32,841 nucleotides of DNA from Paraburkholderia sp. C35 (lineage in GTDB: Bacteria > Pseudomonadota > Gammaproteobacteria > Burkholderiales > Burkholderiaceae), in the NCBI RefSeq assembly GCF_003121405.1, contig NZ_QBUY01000103.1, positions 1 to 32,841 of the forward strand, in the 5' to 3' direction. The notes under the pieces were generated by a model that saw nothing but the letters and a program-made list of their open reading frames with translations, had not been told where the DNA came from and ran no database searches. The translations under genes and the position numbers were made by a program. Shown in pieces: positions 22,469 to 31,297 of this stretch; the first letter of the stretch is position 1; every line of letters starts with the position of its first letter.

Positions 22469-23422
22469 ATGGCTCACATGATCTGGAAAGGCGCGATCAG
22501 CTTCGGTCTCGTCCACGTGCCGGTGCAACTGTATCCGGCGACCAAGTCGGAAAAGGTCGGTTTCAACCTGCTCGACAAACGCACCATCGACCCCATCGGA
22601 TACCGGCAGATCAACAAGCGCACGGGCAAGGAAGTGACGCGCGAGAACATCGTGCGTGGCTTCGAATACGAGAAGGACCACTATGTCGTGCTGACCGACG
22701 AGGAAATTCGCGCAGCGAACCCGGAGTCGACGCAGACTGTGGATATTCTCGCGTTCGTCGATGCAGCGGAAATCCCGTTTCTCTACCTCGACACGCCGTA
22801 TTACCTCACGCCCGACCGCAAGGGCGAAAAGGTCTACGCCTTGCTGCGCGACGCGATGCAGGCGACGGGCAAGATCGGTGTCGCGAACGTCGTGATGCAC
22901 AACAAGCAGCATCTGGCCGCGCTGATACCCGTCGGGCCGATGCTCGCGCTGAATACGCTGCGCTGGGCCGCGGAAGTGCGTCCCTTCGACGAATTCAAGG
23001 TGCCCGAGGAAAGCCCGAAAAAAACCGGCGTCACCGCGCGCGAGCTCGACATGGCGAAAAAGCTGATCGCCGACATGAGCGATAGCTGGGATCCATCCGC
23101 CTACAAGGACACGTTCCGCGACGACATCCTCGAACTGGTCGACAGGAAGGTGCAGGCGGGCAAGACGGAAGAGGTGATGGATATCGAAACGCCGCGTGAG
23201 AAGCGTCAATCGGCGGATATTCTCGATCTGTCGGATCTGCTCAAGCGCAGTCTGGGACGTGGTGGCAAGAGCAAATCGAGCGCGCGCGCATCGGCGAACG
23301 ACGATGAAGCAGAAGCGCCCGCAAAACCGCGCGCCGCTGCGAAGAAGACCACACGACGCGCGGCCGGCACAGCCGCGCGCAAGAGCACGTCGACGACAGC
23401 GCGTAAGCGCCGCGCGGCCTGA
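22469..23422 (+). CDS. ku: Ku DNA end-binding protein
   Basis: Bacterial Ku homodimer subunit that binds DNA double-strand ends and recruits LigD for non-homologous end joining. ATG 22469 follows GGGAG with a 6-nt gap and gives 317 residues beginning AHMIWKGAISFGLVHVPV, the usual Ku N-terminus. The Ku core spans about 1-250 (GYRQINKRTGKEV, PYYLTPDRKGEKVYALLRDAM, RDDILELVDRKVQAGK). The C-terminal 60 or so residues form a Lys/Arg/Ala-rich tail of the kind that binds DNA and LigD. ligD follows 74 bp downstream on the same strand. The 199-bp gap before ku shows nothing notable. Confidence 0.95.
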   Translation: MAHMIWKGAISFGLVHVPVQLYPATKSEKVGFNLLDKRTIDPIGYRQINKRTGKEVTRENIVRGFEYEKDHYVVLTDEEIRAANPESTQTVDILAFVDAAEIPFLYLDTPYYLTPDRKGEKVYALLRDAMQATGKIGVANVVMHNKQHLAALIPVGPMLALNTLRWAAEVRPFDEFKVPEESPKKTGVTARELDMAKKLIADMSDSWDPSAYKDTFRDDILELVDRKVQAGKTEEVMDIETPREKRQSADILDLSDLLKRSLGRGGKSKSSARASANDDEAEAPAKPRAAAKKTTRRAAGTAARKSTSTTARKRRAA

Positions 23423-23496
23423 GCGAAACCGTTCGCGGATCACTTCGCGGCCGCCGCCGCTGCTGACGCCACTGCAACGGACAGCGGACATCGATC

Positions 23497-26304
23497 ATGA
23501 CCGACAAGCTCGACACCTATCAGCGCAAGCGCCGCTTCAACCAGACGCCGGAGCCGTCGGGAATCGCCGCGCGTGCCACGCGTCAACCGGGCGCTAAGCG
23601 CGCGAGAACATCGAGCCGGGCCGCGAAGCCGCACAGTCTCTCGTTCGTGATCCAGGAACACGATGCGCGCCGTCTGCACTATGACTTTCGTCTGGAACTC
23701 GATGGCACGCTCAAATCGTGGGCCGTGCCGAAAGGGCCGAGTCTCGATCCGTCCGTCAAACGGCTGGCCGTCCATGTCGAAGATCATCCTCTCGAGTACG
23801 GCTCGTTCGAAGGCGATATTCCCGAAGGCAACTATGGCGCGGGTTCCGTGATCGTCTGGGATCGCGGCACGTGGGAGCCGGCAGGCGGCGAAGCCGGCGC
23901 GCGCGACGCATACGCAGCCGGCAAGCTCAAGTTCCATCTGAATGGCGAGAAGCTGCACGGCGGCTGGACGCTGGTGCGCAGCCACATGCGCGGCAGCGGC
24001 GACAAGGAACAATGGCTGCTCATCAAGGAACGCGATGGCGACGCGCGCAGCGAAGCCGATTTCGATGTGCTCGAAGCGGAACAGGGGAGCGTGTTGTCCG
24101 ATGCGCCTGGTGCGCGCCGCGCGAATGGTCACAAGCGTGCGCGTGCTGCTTCCAGTAACCGAAAGACGCGAGCAGAAAGCGCTAACGCATCGCTCAAGGC
24201 ATCGAAGGCGGCAGCCTCGCGCAAGGCGAGGGGCGCGCCCGCCGATCGCCCGGACATCGTCGCCACGCGCAATGCCGAATCGTTGCGCGAACTGGCCAGT
24301 CATCCGTCGATAGAAGGCGCCGTCAAGGCAAGATTGCCCGCCGCGCTCAAACCGCAGCTGGCGACACTCGTCGATAGCGCGCCCGACGGCGGCGACTGGC
24401 TCTACGAGATCAAGTTCGATGGCTATCGGGTGCTGGTGCGTATCGATCAGGCATCGAAAGATGCGGTGAGGATTTTCACGCGCTCAGGCAACGACTGGAC
24501 CGCGAAGTTCGGCAAGCAGGTCAAGGCGCTGGCGAGTGTCGGCGTGGACAGCGCGTGGCTCGACGGCGAAGCGGTCGTGCTCGACAGCGACGGCGTGCCG
24601 AATTTCCAGGCGCTGCAAAACGCCTTCGATGCGCAGCGTCCGCAAGACATCACGATCTATCTGTTCGACCTGCCTTATCTGAACGGCTATGACCTGCGCG
24701 GTGTGCCGCTCGAACAGCGACGCGCGATCCTTCACGCACTGCTCGACACGGTCGATAACGACACGCTGCGCTTCTCGGAAGACTTTGGCTTCGATGCCGG
24801 GCAGTTGCTCAAGAGCGCTTGCGATATGCATCTCGAAGGCATCATCGGCAAGCGGCGCGACAGTCGATATGTGTCGGGCCGTTCGTCGGCGTGGATCAAG
24901 CTCAAGTGCCGACGCCGCCAGGAATTCGTGATCGGCGGATACACGGAGCCGGCGGGCAGCCGCGAGGCCTTCGGTGCGCTGCTGCTCGGCGTGTACGACA
25001 CCCACGGCAAGCTGCAATACGCAGGGCGCGTCGGTACGGGTTTCGATGCCGAGAAACTTCGCTCGATCAGGAAGGAACTCGACAAGCGCGAAACAGCGAA
25101 GATGCCGTTTGCACAGGCGCCGCGTGAACGAAGCCGCACGGCCGTACATTGGGTGAAGCCGCAACTCGTCGCCGAGTGCAACTTCGCGGAATGGACCAGC
25201 GACGGTATCGTGCGGCAGGCGTCGTTCGTCGGTTTGCGCAGCGACAAGCCCGCGAAGCAGATCGTTCACGAAACGCCACGCAAGGGAGGCGACGTGCAGC
25301 AGATGACGGAAGAGACAAAGGCAGCTTCGGCCAGAAAATCGGCCAGGAAGTCGGCGAAGACGCCGGCGCCGAAAAAGCGCGCAACAAGCCCATCCCATAG
25401 CAACACCGCGACGGTCGCAGGCGTGCGCATTTCCCATCCCGACCGTGTGATCGACACGAGCACCGGCGTGCGCAAGATCGAGCTCGTCGAATACTACGCT
25501 TACGTTGCGTCGTGGATGCTGCCGTTCCTGAAGGACCGTCCAGTGTCATTGGTGCGAGCACCCGAAGACATCAGCGGCGAGCTGTTTTTCCAGAAGCACA
25601 GCCAGAAGCTGGCGATTCCGAACATCACGCAGCATCCGGGGCTCGATCCGGATCATCCGCCGCTGCTGACCATCGAAAGCGAAGCCGCGCTGGTTGGCGC
25701 CGCGCAAATGGGCACGATCGAACTGCATACATGGAACGCCGTGGCCGCCAACATCGAAAAACCCGACCGCATGGTGTTCGATCTCGATCCCGACCCGGCG
25801 CTCGGCTGGAAGCGGATGATCGAAGCCGCGCAACTCACGCGTGAGTTGCTCGAGGAGCTCGGTCTCGTGTCGTTCTGCAAGACGAGCGGCGGCAAGGGCT
25901 TGCATCTGGTCGTGCCGATTGCGAAGCAACTCGGTTGGGACGAGGTGAAGGCGTTCTCGCAGGCCGTCGCGCAGCACATGGCGACCACGCTGCCGAAGCA
26001 TTTCGCCGCGAAGATGGGCGCGCAGAATCGCAAGGGAAAAATCTTCGTCGACTATCTGCGCAACAACCGCGGTTCGAGCACCGTGTGCGCGTATTCGTTG
26101 CGTGCGCGTCCGGGGATGGGCGTGTCGGTGCCGCTCACGTGGGATGAAGTGCCCGAGACGAAGTCGGGCGATCAGTGGAACATCGCGAATCTGCACGAGC
26201 GGCTCGATGCGCTGAAAAGCGACCCGTGGTCCGGCTATGCGAAGACGAAACAGCGCATCACGGTCACGATGCGGCGCAGGCTCGATACCGCGGAAGACGA
26301 TTGA
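23497..26304 (+). CDS. ligD: Multifunctional DNA ligase D (PE-LIG-POL)
   Basis: ATP-dependent end-joining ligase with all three activities, 935 residues. The N-terminal phosphoesterase (about 40-200) has H55, H61, D63 and H97, matching the spacing of H42/H48/D50/H84 in Pseudomonas LigD. The ligase domain (about 290-600) has nucleophile K306 in YEIKFDGYRVL and the OB fold after it. The C-terminal primase-like polymerase (about 640-930) has the metal-binding D762 and D764 in FDLDPDP. Two Lys/Ala/Ser-rich linkers separate the domains. The order equals that of Pseudomonas, not Mycobacterium (POL first). Probably co-transcribed with ku. Confidence 0.95.
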   Translation: MTDKLDTYQRKRRFNQTPEPSGIAARATRQPGAKRARTSSRAAKPHSLSFVIQEHDARRLHYDFRLELDGTLKSWAVPKGPSLDPSVKRLAVHVEDHPLEYGSFEGDIPEGNYGAGSVIVWDRGTWEPAGGEAGARDAYAAGKLKFHLNGEKLHGGWTLVRSHMRGSGDKEQWLLIKERDGDARSEADFDVLEAEQGSVLSDAPGARRANGHKRARAASSNRKTRAESANASLKASKAAASRKARGAPADRPDIVATRNAESLRELASHPSIEGAVKARLPAALKPQLATLVDSAPDGGDWLYEIKFDGYRVLVRIDQASKDAVRIFTRSGNDWTAKFGKQVKALASVGVDSAWLDGEAVVLDSDGVPNFQALQNAFDAQRPQDITIYLFDLPYLNGYDLRGVPLEQRRAILHALLDTVDNDTLRFSEDFGFDAGQLLKSACDMHLEGIIGKRRDSRYVSGRSSAWIKLKCRRRQEFVIGGYTEPAGSREAFGALLLGVYDTHGKLQYAGRVGTGFDAEKLRSIRKELDKRETAKMPFAQAPRERSRTAVHWVKPQLVAECNFAEWTSDGIVRQASFVGLRSDKPAKQIVHETPRKGGDVQQMTEETKAASARKSARKSAKTPAPKKRATSPSHSNTATVAGVRISHPDRVIDTSTGVRKIELVEYYAYVASWMLPFLKDRPVSLVRAPEDISGELFFQKHSQKLAIPNITQHPGLDPDHPPLLTIESEAALVGAAQMGTIELHTWNAVAANIEKPDRMVFDLDPDPALGWKRMIEAAQLTRELLEELGLVSFCKTSGGKGLHLVVPIAKQLGWDEVKAFSQAVAQHMATTLPKHFAAKMGAQNRKGKIFVDYLRNNRGSSTVCAYSLRARPGMGVSVPLTWDEVPETKSGDQWNIANLHERLDALKSDPWSGYAKTKQRITVTMRRRLDTAEDD

Positions 26305-26392
26305 ACGGCTTATATCGATGACGACAGCGATACAAACGCGCGTGGCGCACCTGCCGTCTCATGAAACGTCACGCGCAAACAGGGAGCGCATC

Positions 26393-26704
26393 ATGAAAAC
26401 ATCGCAGCAACACGCGACGGGCGACGAACACGAGCAGCAGCGAACCCGTCCCGAAGGCAACGACCAGTCCAACGTGCCGAAGCGTCCGTTCCATGAGCAG
26501 GCTGCACCGTTGCCGCATGAATCCGACCAGAGCGCAGACTCGCAGCAGGAGACCGAACCGCGCGGCGTCGGCAAGCAGGCGCATCGCGATCTGGAACGCG
26601 GCCTCGAAGATACCGACCGGCGCGGCGGCGACGAGTATCAGGAGCGCACGCAAAACGATGCGCAAGCAAACGAGAATTCCGAAGAATCGCGCAAGCGTCA
26701 CTAG
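26393..26704 (+). CDS. Small, highly hydrophilic disordered protein
   Basis: 103-residue protein, no family recognised. It is dominated by Q, E, R, D, N, H and G, with a single F and a single Y and no C, W or I, so it should be intrinsically disordered. AGGGAG at 26381-26386 is 6 nt before ATG 26393, a good ribosome site that argues for a real gene; the in-frame upstream extension overlaps ligD. It lies 88 bp after ligD in the same direction and converges with the LysR gene with 11 bp between stops. The composition recalls stress-protective hydrophilins, but no function can be assigned. Confidence 0.7.
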   Translation: MKTSQQHATGDEHEQQRTRPEGNDQSNVPKRPFHEQAAPLPHESDQSADSQQETEPRGVGKQAHRDLERGLEDTDRRGGDEYQERTQNDAQANENSEESRKRH

Positions 26705-26715
26705 CCGACTGCGTA

Positions 26716-27708
26716 TCAGCGTGGCGCGCGTTCGCGCCCGATGTCCCGCTCCGTATCCCAGTACGGCGGGTCGCCGAAATGCGCGGCGAGGAAATCGATG
26801 AAAGCCACCGTCTTCGGTGGCACGAACGCGCGCGACGGATACACCGCCCAGATCGCGACCGTTTCGCCGATGGGATACGCGTCGAGCACCGTCACCAGTT
26901 CGCCGCTGCGCAAGTAGGGCGCAACGTCCCACGTCGATTTCAGCGCGATGCCGAAGCCGGCTAGCAAGGCGTCGCGGATCACTTCGCCGTTGTCCGTCGC
27001 GAGCCGCCCGCCGACGCGCACGCTCAGCGGTCCCGCCGGCGTGACGAACGACCAGTCGCGCTGATCGGCGAGGATCACGCATTCGTGCTGCGTGAGATCG
27101 GACGGATGGTGCGGCGTGCCGCGTTCCGCAAGATACGACGGCGCACAGCAGATCACGCGCCGGTTCGCTGCCAGACGTCGTGCGACCAGTGTCGAATCCT
27201 TCAGCGCGCCCAGCCGGATGCCGACATCGACGCCTGCATCGACGAGATCGACGATGGTGTCGGTCAGCCGTAGATCGACGCTCACGCCCGGATAGCGGCG
27301 CAGAAACTGCGAAATCACAGGCGACACATGCTGCCGTCCAAACGACGACGGCATCGATACGCGTAGCCGTCCTTGCGGCTCGGCCTGTCCGCGTCCCACC
27401 GATGCGCGCGCTGCCGCCGCCGCGTCGAGCAGCGTTTCGGCGCGTGTCATGAACACTTCGCCTTCCTGCGTGAGGGACACGCGCCGCGTGGTCCGATGCA
27501 ACAGCCGCGCGCCGAGCAGGCGTTCGAGACTGGCGATGCGCGCGCTGGCGACGGCGGGCGACAGCGCGAACTCGCGGCCCGCCGCCGACACATTGGCGAG
27601 CAGCGCAGCGCGCACGAACAGCGCAACGTCGAGCAGATCGAGGCGGGCACGTTCGTCGACGGGCGGCTGGGAGGTTGGCTGCATGCGCGGCTGAATGCTC
27701 GGCTCCAT
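26716..27708 (-). CDS. LysR-family transcriptional regulator
   Basis: 330-residue regulator. The N-terminal winged helix-turn-helix (about 22-82) reads LDVALFVRAALLANVSAAGREFALSPAVASARIASLERLLGARLLHRTTRRVSLTQEG in abbreviated LTTR style, followed by a periplasmic-binding-like effector domain (about 110-310) of the CrgA/AaeR-like subgroup. Translation may start at 27708 or eight codons later; no strong ribosome site separates them. It is divergent from the MDR oxidoreductase, the classic LTTR layout, so it probably controls that gene and itself from the shared 168-bp region. Confidence 0.92.
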   Translation of the reverse strand: MEPSIQPRMQPTSQPPVDERARLDLLDVALFVRAALLANVSAAGREFALSPAVASARIASLERLLGARLLHRTTRRVSLTQEGEVFMTRAETLLDAAAAARASVGRGQAEPQGRLRVSMPSSFGRQHVSPVISQFLRRYPGVSVDLRLTDTIVDLVDAGVDVGIRLGALKDSTLVARRLAANRRVICCAPSYLAERGTPHHPSDLTQHECVILADQRDWSFVTPAGPLSVRVGGRLATDNGEVIRDALLAGFGIALKSTWDVAPYLRSGELVTVLDAYPIGETVAIWAVYPSRAFVPPKTVAFIDFLAAHFGDPPYWDTERDIGRERAPR

Positions 27709-27714
27709 GAATTA

Positions 27715-27730
27715 TTCGGAAATTCCAGAA
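27715..27730. promoter_or_regulatory. Possible LysR-type binding site
   Basis: TTCGGAAATTCCAGAA is an imperfect dyad centred on GGAAATTCC, close to the LysR start and in an AT-rich divergent spacer (27709-27876). This is where an autoregulatory LTTR site is expected. The assignment is positional. Confidence 0.35.
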
Positions 27731-27876
27731 AATGTTTCAGTCATTACGTTGGTTTTCACAGCGTAAAGAATTTTCTACAGTTCAGTCAACGCGATCGGCG
27801 TGGTGGTTCGAAGAAAGCACCCGCCGACGCAGCCGAAAAATCCTGGAAAACCGTCTTTCGAATTGAAGGAGCCGTC

Positions 27877-28893
27877 ATGAAAGCCATTGGACTGACCCGT
27901 TATCTTCCCATCGACAACCCCGAGTCGCTGATCGACATCGAGATCGACAAGCCGCAGCCGACCGGCCATGACATTCTGGTGAAGGTCGAGGCGATTTCCG
28001 TGAATCCGGTGGATACCAAGGTGCGCGCGCCGAAGGACGCCGTCGAGCAGTCGCCGCGTGTGCTCGGCTGGGATGCGGCGGGCATCGTCGAGGCCGTGGG
28101 ACCGGACGTGACACTGTTCAAGGCGGGCGATCCGGTGTTTTACGCAGGCAGCATCACGCGGCCGGGCGCAAACAGCGAGTTTCATCTGGTCGATGAGCGC
28201 ATTGTGGGGCGCAAGCCGGCGTCGCTGGATTTCACGCATGCGGCGGCGTTGCCGCTCACGGCGATCACGGCCTGGGAAGCGTTGTTCGACCGGCTCGGTG
28301 TATCGCCCCAAGGTGCCGATGCGGGCAAGACGGTGTTGATCATTGGCGGCGCGGGTGGCGTCGGTTCGATCGGCATTCAGCTTGCGAAGCAGCTGGCCGG
28401 GCTGACGGTGATTGCGACGGCGTCGCGTCCTGCATCGGCGAAATGGGCGAAGGAGCTGGGTGCGGACCATATCGTCGATCACTTCGGCGATATGGCGGCG
28501 GAATTGAAGCAAATCGGCTTTGAACAGGTCGATTATGTGTTGATGTTCAACGACACCGACCGGCATTTCCCGGCGGCGGCTACGGTGATCGCGCCGCAGG
28601 GCGGGATCGCCACTATCGTCGAGAATGCGAAGCCGGTGCCCGTCGAAATGCTGAAGGCGAAAAGCGCCGCGTTTCACTGGGAGTTCATGTTCACCCGCTC
28701 GATGTTCGGCACGCCCGACATGGTCGAGCAGCACAAGCTGTTGACCGAGGTCGCGCGTCTGGTCGACGCCGGGACGCTGCGCACGACCGTCGGAGAGAAT
28801 CTCGGCAAGATCAATGCGGAGAATCTGCGCCGCGCGCATAAGCTGCTCGAGGAAGGGCGTGCGATCGGGAAGCTGGATTTGACTGGGTTTTGA
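27877..28893 (+). CDS. MDR-family oxidoreductase, quinone-reductase-like
   Basis: 338-residue medium-chain dehydrogenase/reductase, often annotated as zinc-binding alcohol dehydrogenase family. The N-terminal GroES-like domain contains GWDAAGIVEAVGPDVTLFKAGDPVFY, and the Rossmann domain has GGAGGVGSIGIQLAK for NAD(P)H. The expected zinc cysteines are absent (the catalytic-zinc position reads GWDAAG), so it is likely a zinc-free quinone oxidoreductase-like enzyme. AAGGAG at 27866-27871 gives ATG 27877; the long upstream frame is a shadow of the LysR gene. Probably regulated by the divergent LysR protein. Substrate unknown. Confidence 0.9.
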   Translation: MKAIGLTRYLPIDNPESLIDIEIDKPQPTGHDILVKVEAISVNPVDTKVRAPKDAVEQSPRVLGWDAAGIVEAVGPDVTLFKAGDPVFYAGSITRPGANSEFHLVDERIVGRKPASLDFTHAAALPLTAITAWEALFDRLGVSPQGADAGKTVLIIGGAGGVGSIGIQLAKQLAGLTVIATASRPASAKWAKELGADHIVDHFGDMAAELKQIGFEQVDYVLMFNDTDRHFPAAATVIAPQGGIATIVENAKPVPVEMLKAKSAAFHWEFMFTRSMFGTPDMVEQHKLLTEVARLVDAGTLRTTVGENLGKINAENLRRAHKLLEEGRAIGKLDLTGF

Positions 28894-29087
28894 GCGGGTT
28901 TTGATCGAGGTTGGGCGGGTTGGGTTGCGTGGTGCATGCAAAACGGGAAGTCCAGGGCCAACACCGAATCCCAACCTCGTCGCGAGGCGTTAGACTTTCA
29001 CCTGCATCATGCAAAAACCGCCGCGCGCCCGTCAGGCGCGCACAGCAACTGCATGGCCGCGCGGCAGCACAACAACGAGGTGACAGT

Positions 29088-29648
29088 ATGAGCTTCAGCT
29101 TCAAACTTCCCGCCGTTTCTGTTGCTGCTTCGCTGGTATGCGCTTCGCTGGCGCTCTGCGCGTCCGCTGTCCACGCGGCGACGCCCATCACCGTGACGTC
29201 ACAGGCCGCTACCGACGGCCCGATCCGTTACACCGTCAAGGTCACGTCCAAACAGTTCGGCAACGCGCAGGAAACACGTACGATCCGCTCGGGTGAATCG
29301 GACGATTTCACCTGGAAAACCGTGCCGCCCGGTGGCCCGGTTGCCGCCGACGGCGATTGTCCCGATCTGTCGTCGCTGCCGCTCGATCCCAACGGCGCCA
29401 TGATCCGGCAGACGCAAATCCGTTTTGCGCCGGTTGTCGCCAAGGACGGCACGGCTAGCGTGCAGCTGAATTTCCAGGCGCAAACGCCGAAGGGCACCAA
29501 GACCGTGTCGAATAACGGCAAGTCGCTCAAGTGTCCGAACTATACGAGCGTCAGCCAGGTGCTGCGGTTCTCGATGCCGACCAACGGCAGCACGAAGACG
29601 CTCACGCTCAGCGACGGCTCGCAGGTGGCGATATCGGCGAAACGATAG
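29088..29648 (+). CDS. Small exported protein, unknown function
   Basis: 186-residue secreted or periplasmic protein. The signal peptide SVAASLVCASLALCASAVHA is cut before ATPITVTS (after residue 30). The mature part is beta-rich with two cysteines (in DGDCPDLSS and LKCPNYTS) that could form a disulfide. I have seen similar Burkholderia sequences labelled as a domain of unknown function, possibly DUF6013, but cannot verify this. GAGGTG lies 5 nt before ATG 29088. Two small hairpins precede it (28975-28987 and 29023-29041). It converges with fetB, with 13 bp between stop codons. Confidence 0.82.
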   Translation: MSFSFKLPAVSVAASLVCASLALCASAVHAATPITVTSQAATDGPIRYTVKVTSKQFGNAQETRTIRSGESDDFTWKTVPPGGPVAADGDCPDLSSLPLDPNGAMIRQTQIRFAPVVAKDGTASVQLNFQAQTPKGTKTVSNNGKSLKCPNYTSVSQVLRFSMPTNGSTKTLTLSDGSQVAISAKR

Positions 29649-29661
29649 CGCGGCGGGAGCG

Positions 29662-30465
29662 TCAGCGTTTCGTGCGCCGCTCGATCAGCCTCGACGCCAG
29701 GAACCGGTGTTCCGGCGAGAACAGCCGCCGGTAGGTGAGCAGCACGGCGCCTACCGTCCCGAGCGCCGACGATGCCGCGATCAGAAACATGATCACGATC
29801 TGATAGCGCACGGCCTGCAACGGCGATTGTCCGGCGAGCACCTGGCCCGTCATCATTCCAGGCAGGCTCACGACTCCGACCACGGCCATCTGGTTGAGCG
29901 TCGGGATCATCCCCGCGCGCACCGCCTGGCGCGCCGGTCCCTGCGCGGCCTCCCAGCGCGTTGCGCCGAGCGCGAGCGCCATATCGACGCGGTCGCGCCG
30001 CGCCGTCAGTTCCTCCGTCATCCGTTCGATGCCGAGCGACACGCCCGTCAGCGTGTTGCCGAGAATCATCCCGAGGATAGGGATCGCATATTGCGGCTCG
30101 TACCACGGACGAATGCGGATCACCGCGAACAGGCCGACGGCTGCCACCAGCCATGCGCTCGCCCAGATCGACAGGATGCTGTCGGCGCGTTGTCCCGCAT
30201 ACGTGCGCGTGCCGCGGCCCGCTCCCGCGAAACCGGCGATCAACGTCATCACGATCATCAGCGGCAGCACCACATACCAGCGCGCATACGCGAACACCCA
30301 CGCGAGCACATAGCCGATGGCGAGCAACTGGACCACCGTGCGCACAGCGGCCCACGCGAGCTTGCGTTCGAGATCCAGCTTGAGCAGCACCGACACGGCG
30401 CCATTCACGACGATCAGCAGCGCGGCCAGCGCGACATCCCACAGGCTGAGATTCTGCAACATCAT
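29662..30465 (-). CDS. fetB: ABC exporter permease, FetB-like (UPF0014)
   Basis: Inner-membrane permease of 267 residues with about seven hydrophobic segments (for example VALAALLIVVNGAVSVLL, WYVVLPLMIVMTLIAGFAG, YQIVIMFLIAASSALGTVGAVLL). It belongs to the UPF0014/FetB family, whose E. coli member exports iron with FetA and helps resist oxidative stress. The conserved ILGNTLTGVSLGIERM and ALGATRWEA segments are present. Its ATG overlaps the fetA stop by 4 bp (ATGA), so the pair is translationally coupled. The transported ion is inferred from family. Confidence 0.9.
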   Translation of the reverse strand: MMLQNLSLWDVALAALLIVVNGAVSVLLKLDLERKLAWAAVRTVVQLLAIGYVLAWVFAYARWYVVLPLMIVMTLIAGFAGAGRGTRTYAGQRADSILSIWASAWLVAAVGLFAVIRIRPWYEPQYAIPILGMILGNTLTGVSLGIERMTEELTARRDRVDMALALGATRWEAAQGPARQAVRAGMIPTLNQMAVVGVVSLPGMMTGQVLAGQSPLQAVRYQIVIMFLIAASSALGTVGAVLLTYRRLFSPEHRFLASRLIERRTKR

Positions 30466-31196
30466 CGCGGAGCCTCCGTTGCATCATGCGCAGCGCCTGA
30501 CGCGGTATCGTCGAGCACGCCGGCGCGCATTGTCAGATGACGGTTGCTCACGCGTGCCGCTTGCGCGGGGTCGTGCGACACCCACAGCCACGCACGCGCA
30601 TGCGGTGCGGCATCGAACCACGCGCGCACCAGTTGTTCGATGGCAAGCGCCGATTCAGGATCGAGCGATGCCGTCGGCTCATCGAGCAGCAGCACGTCGG
30701 GTGCGAGCTGCAGCACGCGGATCAACGCGGCGATCTGCGCTTCGCCACCCGAGAGATCGCTCGCGAAACGGTCGAGAAAGTCGCTGGCGCGTCCCGCCTG
30801 CGATGCCAGCGCGGCTGCCTCGTCACGCTCGAAATGCACGTCGCGGTACGCTTGCAATGTGTACGGATAGCGCAGGTTGTCTTCCACCGTGCCGTCGAGC
30901 AGCGCGGGCCGCTGACGGATGTACGCGACGTGCCGCCGGTAGCGCGGAATGGTTGCGCGCGCAATCCGCTTGCCGCGCCATTGCACTTCGCCGCTATCGA
31001 GCGGATCGAGCAGTGCCAGCGCGCGCATGAACACGCTCTTGCCCGAACCCGACGGGCCGGTAATGGCGATGCGCTCGCCCGCGCGGATGTCGAGACTGGC
31101 TGCGTGCAGCAGCGTCTGGCCGCGCGCGGCGTCGCGTCGTACGATGCCTTTTGCATGGACGATCGGCGCGTCCGTCATATTGGAGTCGTGGGGCAT
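30462..31196 (-). CDS. fetA: ABC exporter ATP-binding protein, FetA-like
   Basis: 244-residue ATPase partner of FetB. It shows Walker A GPSGSGKS (47-54), Q-loop around IRQRP, signature LSGGE (148-152), Walker B LLLDEP (169-174) and a switch histidine in VSHD. The start at 31196 could instead be ATG 31178 (MTDAPI); neither has a good ribosome site. It is divergent from the asmA-like gene across 101 bp that include the palindrome GCCCGCGCGCGGGC (31232-31245). Confidence 0.88.
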   Translation of the reverse strand: MPHDSNMTDAPIVHAKGIVRRDAARGQTLLHAASLDIRAGERIAITGPSGSGKSVFMRALALLDPLDSGEVQWRGKRIARATIPRYRRHVAYIRQRPALLDGTVEDNLRYPYTLQAYRDVHFERDEAAALASQAGRASDFLDRFASDLSGGEAQIAALIRVLQLAPDVLLLDEPTASLDPESALAIEQLVRAWFDAAPHARAWLWVSHDPAQAARVSNRHLTMRAGVLDDTASGAAHDATEAPR

Positions 31197-31297
31197 GATG
31201 GTTGGAGGTATCGCAGCGCATCATCATAACGAAGCCCGCGCGCGGGCACACCACGTGCTGCGCAGACAAATGACGTACGTATTTTTCCGGAGCGCTC

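Noticed and set aside
27373..27876. N-terminal extension of the MDR oxidoreductase frame
   Set aside because: It overlaps the divergent LysR gene; ATG 27877 with AAGGAG fits the family N-terminus.
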